Source: a virus. Taken from it: DNA of 64,000 bases. The stretch spans positions 39,714 to 103,713 of IMG/VR virus record IMGVR_UViG_3300028822_000274; one strand, given 5' to 3'. Below are positions 58,736 through 64,000 of the stretch, one piece after another (within the stretch, counting starts at the first letter, position 1; every line of letters begins with the position of its first letter). The notes under the pieces are model-generated. The model did no database searches, had not been told where the DNA came from, and worked only from the letters and a program-made list of their open reading frames with translations. A program made the translations under genes and the position numbers.

Positions 58736-58933
58736 ATGAAGATACAATTAGTTGACGGCGCAGAGTACGAACTTGCGTCGAAGTTTGGTGTGTACCTATT
58801 TCAGATGTTTTGTTTTTGGAATGGGTACAAAGCAGAGATGACCCACATAAAGTGGGATAACAAATGGCGTCAAACTTATATAGTTAAGACGACCAGACCC
58901 GATTGGACCGGCGGAATAGTCGGAAGGAGATAA
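58736..58933 (+). CDS. Small early protein, 65 aa
   Basis: This 65-aa protein is the first gene behind early promoter 1. It has VDGAEYELASKFGVYLFQMF and a basic end (VKTTRPDWTGGIVGRR). It is rich in aromatic residues (several Trp and Tyr). No family is recognised. Confidence 0.5.
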   Translation: MKIQLVDGAEYELASKFGVYLFQMFCFWNGYKAEMTHIKWDNKWRQTYIVKTTRPDWTGGIVGRR

Positions 58934-58937
58934 CTAA

Positions 58938-59312
58938 GTGGCAAGGCAAACGAAAACCCAAATCAGAAACAAAATGAAGTTGATCCACAGTGTAGACGAG
59001 ATCGCATATCTCAATACACAAGCAGGGTTTTATTTTTTTACACCCGATACGATGCGCTTCTTCGCTGGTAAAGTGTATGATGAGATATGGAAAATCGATA
59101 AGCGAGGAGGAGAACAGAGGGTTCTTTTCCTGTCTTCTGAAAAGAAGAGCTTCACAAATTACGGGCGAAGATACGCGGTTAATGTCTTCGACCCTGCAAC
59201 GAATAGGGTTGAGACACACAGGCGAATGGATTGTCGCTCGCTTGAGCAGGCCCGGAGGCTGGCCAAGGAGATTTTTAAGGCCCAAGAAATCCCAAACAAG
59301 GAAGAGGACTGA
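58938..59312 (+). CDS. Early hypothetical protein, 124 aa
   Basis: This 124-aa protein starts at GTG 58938 with AAGGAG upstream. It has a basic N-terminus (ARQTKTQIRNKMKL), a beta-rich centre (GFYFFTPDTMRFFAGKVYDE) and a helical end (CRSLEQARRLAKEIFKAQEI). The family is not recognised. Confidence 0.5.
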   Translation: MARQTKTQIRNKMKLIHSVDEIAYLNTQAGFYFFTPDTMRFFAGKVYDEIWKIDKRGGEQRVLFLSSEKKSFTNYGRRYAVNVFDPATNRVETHRRMDCRSLEQARRLAKEIFKAQEIPNKEED

Positions 59313-59321
59313 AAATACAGG

Positions 59322-59349
59322 TTGACAAACTAAACACGTATGATATGCT
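59322..59349 (+). promoter_or_regulatory. Strong early promoter 2
   Basis: TTGACA (59322-59327) and TATGCT (59344-59349) are 16 bases apart. The leader contains AAAACGAAAGGCA (59376-59388) before the AcrIII-1-like gene. The same 13 bases occur in the leader of early promoter 3. Confidence 0.85.
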
Positions 59350-59394
59350 CTTTGGGTAGTTAAAAACTGAAACGTAAAACGAAAGGCACAAAAA

Positions 59395-59727
59395 ATGAAG
59401 TTTCTCTCGAATGCATTCTCATTGAACATGATTGAGAGTCCCCTTGTTGGCGACAGTTATGGCATCGACGTGCAGAGGCTGTCGCCGGAAGAAACGACAG
59501 ACCTACTTGAGACCACCTACTTCAAGTCCGTTGTAGGTCATGCCGACATTGCAGAGGTCATCTCTAACATTCTCGGGGTTGAGGTTCCATTCAACCGTGA
59601 GAGTGTCAAGGCACGCAAGGGCGATGTTTTAATCATTGCACAATACAGCGGTCCCCGCCTCAGAGAGGGCGCTTGTATGCTTCCGGCAGGCGCTCAAATC
59701 GACTTTTACAGGGTAGAGATCCGATGA
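59395..59727 (+). CDS. DUF1874 / AcrIII-1-like ring nuclease (anti-CRISPR candidate)
   Basis: This 110-aa protein matches the DUF1874 family over its whole length: FLSNAFSLNM at the start, VVGHADIAEVISNILGVEVP in the middle, and IIAQYSGPRLREGA before a final IDFYRVEI strand. The family includes AcrIII-1, which degrades cyclic tetra-adenylate and blocks type III CRISPR signalling. His49, Arg88 and Glu91 fall where the active-site residues of SIRV AcrIII-1 (His47, Arg85, Glu88) lie. The gene has its own strong early promoter, as expected for a protein needed at once after infection. Confidence 0.85.
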   Translation: MKFLSNAFSLNMIESPLVGDSYGIDVQRLSPEETTDLLETTYFKSVVGHADIAEVISNILGVEVPFNRESVKARKGDVLIIAQYSGPRLREGACMLPAGAQIDFYRVEIR

Positions 59728-59930
59728 AGAGGCTCGATGTGTTTGTCATTTACGACAAAGAGGCGAAAATCTTTTTGACCAATGATGGGGTATCTGAGGA
59801 ATTCGAAGAGGCTCAAAGGTACACTTGTACACAAGCTTGTGATTTGTGTGACTCGTTAGAGGAACAGAGCCCAAAAGATCGCCTTCTAGAAGTCATGCAC
59901 ATAGGGGATTTCAAAAATGGATCCAAATGA
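59724..59930 (+). CDS. Small early protein, 68 aa
   Basis: This 68-aa protein begins at an ATGA overlap with the AcrIII-1-like gene, so it is probably cotranslated. It is acidic, with YDKEAKIFLTNDGVSEEFEE and CTQACDLCDS. It could assist or complement the anti-CRISPR protein, but no family is recognised. Confidence 0.5.
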   Translation: MKRLDVFVIYDKEAKIFLTNDGVSEEFEEAQRYTCTQACDLCDSLEEQSPKDRLLEVMHIGDFKNGSK

Positions 59931-60105
59931 AACGTTAAAGAAGCTTCTTCGCATAGCTGGTCAGGTTATGCGAGATGATTCCGAAGAGGACATTTGGTTC
60001 TCGAAACAACAAGCTGCAATCGAGCTTGCAGAGGGAATTTCTGACCTTGATGAATGGTTAGCAAAAGGCGGATTCCTGCCGGAAAGATGGTCGGAGTCAA
60101 GATGA
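59917..60105 (+). CDS. Conserved small phage protein, LDEWL-GGFLP type
   Basis: This 62-aa protein ends with ISDLDEWLAKGGFLPERW. This core occurs in many small phage proteins of unknown role, usually as 'ALDEWLSKGGFLP..W'. It is largely helical. It overlaps the genes on both sides. Confidence 0.6.
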   Translation: MDPNETLKKLLRIAGQVMRDDSEEDIWFSKQQAAIELAEGISDLDEWLAKGGFLPERWSESR

Positions 60106-60431
60106 AAAACGAAAAACAAGAACCGTTGACAAAGCAAGAGATCGAAGACGCCAAACACAGGGCTGAGGATATGGCCAGAGAGATCGCCACAGACGTTGCT
60201 AAGATGTTCTACCGTAACAAATGGGGATGGGCAGGGGAGATACCCAGTGCCAGGGGGATAGAAATTACCTTCCTCACCTTAATCCATTCTATCAAGGCGG
60301 AGGAATATGCGGGCATAGATCAATGCGCGTGCGTATCCAGCGGGAGACTTCAGTTTCGGATCACAAAATATCGGTCTTGTGTCCATTCCGTTGTCGAAGT
60401 GGTTCCACTTTGGAGGCGAATCTCAAGATGA
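60102..60431 (+). CDS. Early hypothetical protein, 109 aa
   Basis: The ATG at 60102 overlaps the previous stop. The 109-aa product has a helical start (LTKQEIEDAKHRAEDMAREI) and PSARGIEITFLTLIHSIKAE. The end (CVHSVVEVVPLWRR) looks less conserved, and a frameshift in the last third is possible. No family is recognised. Confidence 0.45.
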   Translation: MKNEKQEPLTKQEIEDAKHRAEDMAREIATDVAKMFYRNKWGWAGEIPSARGIEITFLTLIHSIKAEEYAGIDQCACVSSGRLQFRITKYRSCVHSVVEVVPLWRRISR

Positions 60432-60727
60432 AGTGGCCTGAAAAGATAATTGTCGAGGCATGGGAAGACTTCGTTGGTGTGAAGGTGCGTCCGATTTCTG
60501 CCAAGTATGCAAATGTGTTTGCTGAACATGTTTCTAAATTCACTGGGCGCAGGACGCTTGAAGTGTATTTTCAGGAGCATTTTGGTAATATGTTTATTGA
60601 TGATTTTGTTCCCAAAAATAAAAGAGATCTAATAAAAAGCGGTCCTGTAAGATTTCTTATCGACCCCTGGATTGTAGGGACATGGTATGGGTACGATGCT
60701 CATACTATCGTCGAGTCTTGGGAGTAG
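60428..60727 (+). CDS. Early hypothetical protein, 99 aa
   Basis: This 99-aa protein starts at an ATGA overlap. It has WPEKIIVEAWEDFVGVKVRP and RTLEVYFQEHFGNMFIDDFV, alternating helices and strands. It is rich in aromatic residues. The family is not recognised. Confidence 0.5.
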   Translation: MKWPEKIIVEAWEDFVGVKVRPISAKYANVFAEHVSKFTGRRTLEVYFQEHFGNMFIDDFVPKNKRDLIKSGPVRFLIDPWIVGTWYGYDAHTIVESWE

Positions 60728-60729
60728 AG

Positions 60730-61404
60730 ATGATAGTCACAACAGAGATCTCAAAGAATAAAAAGACTGGTCTCGCGGCAGTAACCTATGCACCTATTCA
60801 GACGTGTCCTAGGGACTGCCCGTTTATCGACAAGGGTTGTTATGCCAAGTATGGGCCGCTTGGCATGATTACCAAGAGGATTGAATCCAAGGACACGAAG
60901 AAAGTGCTTGCCGAGGAAGAGGCCGAAAAGATTCGTGCAATGTCTGGGAGGCTTCCGCTGCGGCTCCATATCGTAGGAGATTGCTCGACAGCAGAGGCTG
61001 CCCGCATTGTTTCCAGTGCGGCAGAGGACTATGCGAAGATGTTCGACCAGCCGGTCTGGACATACACTCACGCATGGAAGAGAGTCCCGCGAGAGGATTG
61101 GGGTAATGTTTCTGTGCTGGCTTCTTGCGAGACCTTGGAAGAGGTCGAAAAGGCGTACTTGAGAGGATATGCTGCCGCTATCGTCTCGGACGTGACGGAG
61201 CGAACAAAGCAAGGTGCCTTCTATGTGGTGCCTTGCATGAATCAAGCGGACAAAAAAACAAAGTGCGTTGATTGTGGCTTGTGTTTCAATGACAAGCTGC
61301 TTCGTCGCTCTTGGACGGTTGTATCCTTTGCGCCTCACGGGACATGCAAAAAGGATGTTTCTCGGATTGTAGCGGAGAAAAACGGCGAGGAGGCCCAACG
61401 ATGA
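60730..61404 (+). CDS. Cys-rich conserved phage protein (DUF7227-like)
   Basis: The ATG at 60730 is used. The 224-aa protein has TYAPIQTCPRDCPFIDKGCY followed by AKYG near the start, RLHIVGDCSTAEAARI in the centre and VDCGLCFND near the end. I recognise the 'TCP..CP....GCYA' opening from a family in phages and plasmids; its function is not established. The cysteines suggest a metal or Fe-S site. Confidence 0.6.
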   Translation: MIVTTEISKNKKTGLAAVTYAPIQTCPRDCPFIDKGCYAKYGPLGMITKRIESKDTKKVLAEEEAEKIRAMSGRLPLRLHIVGDCSTAEAARIVSSAAEDYAKMFDQPVWTYTHAWKRVPREDWGNVSVLASCETLEEVEKAYLRGYAAAIVSDVTERTKQGAFYVVPCMNQADKKTKCVDCGLCFNDKLLRRSWTVVSFAPHGTCKKDVSRIVAEKNGEEAQR

Positions 61405-61595
61405 AATGCGAGCATAAAAACACAAGAACAAGAACAACATGCTTTCTATGTTGTGTTTCTCCTGAGGACTGTAACGAGGCTGCGCATGGCAATATTCAAG
61501 AAATTGAAATCTGTGATTGTGGCGCAGAGAGGACTACAAACATAAATGGTTGTCATGTTGAGACTTCTGAATGGAGGTTCACAGATGACTTTTAA
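61401..61595 (+). CDS. Small Cys-rich protein, 64 aa
   Basis: This 64-aa protein with eight cysteines (CEHKNTRTRTTCFLCC, EDCNEAAHG, ICDCGAERT, NGCHVETSEW) is probably zinc-binding. It begins at an ATGA overlap with the previous gene and overlaps the next micro-gene. No family is recognised. Confidence 0.5.
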   Translation: MKCEHKNTRTRTTCFLCCVSPEDCNEAAHGNIQEIEICDCGAERTTNINGCHVETSEWRFTDDF

Positions 61596-61665
61596 ATGCC
61601 CAAAATGCGGATCGATGGATACAGATGTCGACGGAGTCTCTCCCGAAAGAGAGGCCGCACTATGA
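61585..61665 (+). CDS. Micro-gene, 26-aa CxxC protein
   Basis: A 26-aa frame starts nine bases after TGGAGG and ends at an ATGA overlap with the next gene. The product begins MTFKCPKCGSMDTD, so it has one CxxC. The good ribosome site and exact fit make translation likely. The role is unknown. Confidence 0.5.
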   Translation: MTFKCPKCGSMDTDVDGVSPEREAAL

Positions 61666-61853
61666 GTAAAAGAAAAGGGTCATATTTTCTAGACGAGAGA
61701 GATCTACCCGATTACAAATTCGGGAAGACAAAGAGACCAGGATGCAAGTGTGATTATAACTTTACCTGTCGCGTATGCTTAGAATATGCGGCAACAAGAG
61801 ACCGACTCGAAAGAAGTAAAACGAATCGCGAGAAAGAAGCAGCTAATGTATAA
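61662..61853 (+). CDS. Small Cys-containing protein, 63 aa
   Basis: The ATG at 61662 overlaps the micro-gene. The 63-aa product has a basic start, then GCKCDYNFTCRVCLEYAATR, a possible zinc knuckle, and a charged end. No family is recognised. Confidence 0.5.
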   Translation: MSKRKGSYFLDERDLPDYKFGKTKRPGCKCDYNFTCRVCLEYAATRDRLERSKTNREKEAANV

Positions 61854-61885
61854 CGAAATAGACTGGTGAGGCTGACTTGTGTTAC

Positions 61886-62023
61886 ATGCATGAAATATTG
61901 CCTCGAATGAAAAACATGGACGAATTCGAAAAGCTAGTCCAAAAGAGACCTCATTTGTATGAGCGGTATCGCAAGTTAACAGAAAGACATTTCGAGCAAA
62001 GAGGTTCACAATGTATGCAATAA
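61886..62023 (+). CDS. Small helical protein, 45 aa
   Basis: A 45-aa frame (MHEILPRMKNMDEFEKLVQK, then RPHLYERYRKLTERHFEQRG) has GTGAG about 20 bases upstream but no close ribosome site. Its charged, helical composition is protein-like. It overlaps the next frame by 13 bases. Moderate support only. Confidence 0.4.
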   Translation: MHEILPRMKNMDEFEKLVQKRPHLYERYRKLTERHFEQRGSQCMQ

Positions 62024-62324
62024 GACTGCTAAATTGTGGCCTACGATGGTTTTGTGAAGATCTTGGAAGCGTATCAAAAAATGTAGGACACTATATAAAA
62101 GCTTAACGGATATTCCAGAAATAGTTTACGGCTTTAAGGTTTATAGCTACGGTTCGCACGATGAAACAAAGCCAAACGTATTTTTGTTTGAGGGCGAAGA
62201 GTGCCGTGGTTTCGTTGTTTATGTTTCCGAAGAAGAAGAGAAAACAAGGAGAGAGCGAAGAGCAAAGAGGCTGCGATATATTCAATACTTAAAACTGAAA
62301 AAAGAATTTGACAAACCTGATTAG
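62011..62324 (+). pseudogene. Frameshifted gene or programmed -1 frameshift
   Basis: An ATG at 62011 with AGAGG upstream opens a 31-aa frame (MYAIRLLNCGLRWFCEDLGS). It covers the only start for a second frame open from 62058 to 62324, which itself has no start codon. The second frame looks real: LTDIPEIVYGFKVYSYGSHD, then EECRGFVVYVSEEEE and a basic end. The shift would be -1 at the A run 62076-62081, where the heptamer A AAA AAT sits in the zero frame. Either a mutation broke the gene or the two parts are joined by -1 slippage. Confidence 0.5.
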
Positions 62325-62336
62325 TCGATATATGCT
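62308..62336 (+). promoter_or_regulatory. Strong early promoter 3
   Basis: TTGACA (62308-62313) and TATGCT (62331-62336) are 17 bases apart. The -35 lies inside the end of the frameshifted gene. The leader has AAAACGAAAGGCA (62363-62375), shared with early promoter 2, directly before the ATG at 62381. Confidence 0.85.
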
Positions 62337-62380
62337 TTTACTTGTCAGCACGAAAACAAACGAAAACGAAAGGCAAGAAA

Positions 62381-62929
62381 ATGAAAAAATTTTATTGGCT
62401 CAAAGAGATTCCCACGACATTGATAGACTGTATCAACCGATATGCGCTGGCCACCGGGACAGCCCAGAGGGCTATGTATGGTGCAAATGCGGAGTACAAT
62501 GGACACAGAGTGTCCATTCACAAGCTTGTCTGGGGCGATTGGTGTGCAAGTTATATTTGGTCTGGAAATAATGTTATTGCCAGGGGAGAATTCCAAACTT
62601 GTGTAGATTCGGCAAAGCGTTACTACGAAAGAGGCCATAAGGGTGCTTCCGTCAAAGTAACGCTATATTCTGGTGATACACTCTCAAAAGAACAAATCGA
62701 GATCCTTAAAAAAGCCGGTTTCGAAGAGACAGACGAAGAAGGTGTTGCGAGATACAAGGAAGAGACCTTCCCTCAATACGATCTCCAAAAAGAGGTTCCG
62801 AATGCTTTTTGGTACAGAGAGAGATTTGGATCGAACTTCGGTCCCGATCTTCTTCTTAAATCGAAAAATATAGCCGAATACAAAGTGAAGGTCGAAGAGG
62901 CCATGAACGCTCGTTTGAACAGACGTTAA
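62381..62929 (+). CDS. Early hypothetical protein, 182 aa
   Basis: This 182-aa protein (ATG 62381) lies behind early promoter 3. The first half has KEIPTTLIDCINRYALATGT and VWGDWCASYIWSGNNVIARG. The second has DTLSKEQIEILKKAGFEETD and a charged end. No family is recognised. A strong private promoter suggests an early host-takeover or defence-related role, which is inference. Confidence 0.5.
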   Translation: MKKFYWLKEIPTTLIDCINRYALATGTAQRAMYGANAEYNGHRVSIHKLVWGDWCASYIWSGNNVIARGEFQTCVDSAKRYYERGHKGASVKVTLYSGDTLSKEQIEILKKAGFEETDEEGVARYKEETFPQYDLQKEVPNAFWYRERFGSNFGPDLLLKSKNIAEYKVKVEEAMNARLNRR

Positions 62930-62940
62930 GAGGTTTTAAA

Positions 62941-63129
62941 ATGGAACCAAAAATAAAAACAAACATGAACAACACAATACACAAAGACGGCACAATTTCG
63001 TTTTGGTGTATCCACACCCAAACATGGAGAAGACAAAAATTAGAAAATCTGTCTTTCGAAACCCTGTCTTCTTTCAACGAAGAAGAGAGGACAAAAATAG
63101 ACAAAGCGATAGACCGACTAGAAAGATAA
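62941..63129 (+). CDS. Small conserved phage protein, DGTISFW type
   Basis: This 62-aa protein has IHKDGTISFWCIHTQTWRRQ followed by SFETLSSFNEEERTKIDKAI. This resembles small phage proteins with a 'L..DGTIS.WDV..Q.W.R' core of unknown function. It starts 11 bases after the preceding gene. Confidence 0.55.
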   Translation: MEPKIKTNMNNTIHKDGTISFWCIHTQTWRRQKLENLSFETLSSFNEEERTKIDKAIDRLER

Positions 63130-63135
63130 GGTTTT

Positions 63136-63306
63136 ATGATGACAAAAGAAGAGGCCAAAGAATACATAAGGAGCTGCGAAGAGGACGACGGGCCTGAGAC
63201 AACGGAAGAGGCCCATGAAATTTTCGAGGCAATCTTTGGCATTAAGCCAGAACCAGAGATGTCTCATTTTGACGCTTGGTCGCATTCTTGTGCGGCGGTA
63301 GATTGA
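63136..63306 (+). CDS. Small acidic protein, 56 aa
   Basis: A 56-aa frame (MMTKEEAKEYIRSCEEDDGP, then MSHFDAWSHSCAAVD) lies between two small genes with AAGG upstream. It is strongly acidic and helical at the N-terminus. A tandem ATG at 63136/63139 leaves the start uncertain. No family is recognised. Confidence 0.5.
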   Translation: MMTKEEAKEYIRSCEEDDGPETTEEAHEIFEAIFGIKPEPEMSHFDAWSHSCAAVD

Positions 63307-63318
63307 GAGGGTATTACT

Positions 63319-63552
63319 ATGACGAAGTCAGAAAACTTTGTCACGTTTTTTAAACACAGCATGAATGATGAAAGATGGTTAAGAGGCTTACCCAATGCAG
63401 AGAAACAGTCAAGATGGCCTTGGTCGCATTGGGGGGCTTCACCATATCTGAATATCATTAACCGGGATGCTAATGGCTTTGTTGTCATTTTTGAGGACGG
63501 TTCGAAGGCACAATGGGATAATACTACACGTGCATGGAGCGTTCAGTATTAA
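63319..63552 (+). CDS. Small hypothetical protein, 77 aa
   Basis: This 77-aa protein has SRWPWSHWGASPYLNIINRD followed by VVIFEDGSKAQWDNTTRAWS. It is rich in tryptophan and beta strands. GAGGG lies upstream. No family is recognised. Confidence 0.5.
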   Translation: MTKSENFVTFFKHSMNDERWLRGLPNAEKQSRWPWSHWGASPYLNIINRDANGFVVIFEDGSKAQWDNTTRAWSVQY

Positions 63553-63581
63553 CCCCAACATATCAAGAGGGAGAAACGAAA

Positions 63582-64000
63582 ATGATTAATAGAACAGCAG
63601 AGACCATCTATCGAATGTTAACAGAAAAAGTCGATTCTGCTCTTTGTGACTCAGGAGAGGCTCTTGGGTATCAATTTCAAACGCACCGAAACAAAAACCC
63701 GCAAGAAAAGCCGGAGGCCAAATGGACGGGATTTGAGCTTTGTGTTGAGACATCTCTTTATCACTTCCTTCTAGAGAACCTCGAGTACGACGAAGCGCAG
63801 AATAATACCTTGAGAGCCTTCTTGGCATCGAATCCTTCGATAGAAGATCCTGGAGAGATCATCGAAGAATTCATGGACGAAGTTGAGAGCATTGGTTTTC
63901 TCACTCGTTCTGGTTCTGAAAAGACGAATGGACCGCATGAGATAATCAACACGTACAACGTAATGTCTTGTGTTGATCAAACAATAATGTTTGGTCTTTA
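63582..64000 (+). CDS. Hypothetical early protein, cut by window end
   Basis: The ATG at 63582 has AGGGAGA upstream and the frame is open to the end of the window, so the C-terminus is missing. The 139 visible residues include FELCVETSLYHFLLENLEYD and NPSIEDPGEIIEEFMDEVES, mostly helical and acidic. No family is recognised. Confidence 0.55.
   Translation, partial: MINRTAETIYRMLTEKVDSALCDSGEALGYQFQTHRNKNPQEKPEAKWTGFELCVETSLYHFLLENLEYDEAQNNTLRAFLASNPSIEDPGEIIEEFMDEVESIGFLTRSGSEKTNGPHEIINTYNVMSCVDQTIMFGL

Noticed and set aside
1-64000. Lysogeny module
   Set aside because: No integrase, excisionase, attachment-site pair or CI-like repressor is visible. Other parts of the genome could still carry them.

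Overview
The window is a continuous stretch of a tailed-phage genome. Every convincing gene lies on the + strand, with very short gaps and many ATGA or TAATG stop/start overlaps. Both ends are cut inside genes, so the full genome is larger than 64 kb. The host looks Gram-negative: there is a lytic transglycosylase with a cleavable signal peptide, and a holin-like/spanin-like cassette. No integrase, excisionase or CI-type repressor is visible. I cannot name the host.

Layout. 1-19 kb: baseplate and adsorption module (gp25-like protein, baseplate J, tail protein I-like protein, a 1363-aa fibre, an 803-aa PKD/spike protein, several small Ig-like appendage proteins). 19-22.4 kb: a repeat protein, two paralogous decoration-like proteins, and between them a holin/spanin-like lysis cassette. 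22.5-38.7 kb: replication and recombination (HTH initiator, DnaC-like loader, DnaB-like helicase, DnaG-like primase, gp32-like SSB, family A DNA polymerase, UvsW-like helicase, UvsX/RecA, a nuclease), with cell-wall genes interleaved. 38.8-43.5 kb: ATP-dependent ligase, ParB-like protein, a structured RNA with a tRNA-like 3' end, a Cas4-like nuclease and a RuvC-like resolvase. 43.5-53.9 kb: SpoVS homologue and a complete preQ0 route (FolE, QueD, QueE, QueC). Then follow a radical SAM enzyme, two GT2 glycosyltransferases with a CE4 deacetylase between them, two GT4-like glycosyltransferases, and the DNA transglycosylase DpdA. 54-57.9 kb: MT-A70 methyltransferase, MazG-like protein, thymidylate kinase. 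57.9-58.7 kb: an AT-rich non-coding region with structured repeats. 58.7-64 kb: small early-type genes with strong TTGACA/TATGCT promoters, including a DUF1874 (AcrIII-1-like) ring-nuclease anti-CRISPR candidate.

The most interesting system is the 43.8-53.9 kb block. DpdA-type enzymes exchange guanine in phage DNA for a 7-deazaguanine. Here the four glycosyltransferases, the deacetylase and the radical SAM enzyme lie in one tightly packed run between queC and dpdA. I infer that this phage makes a glycosylated, and perhaps de-N-acetylated, 7-deazaguanine in its DNA. To my knowledge this is not a described DNA hypermodification. It would act together with the adenine methyltransferase and the AcrIII-1-like protein as layered defence evasion.

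Regulation. Recurrent promoters read TTGACA, a 15-17 nt spacer, then TATNNT. Two strong intrinsic terminators run directly into the Shine-Dalgarno of the next gene, at the lysis cassette and at the replication initiator. This suggests controlled read-through.
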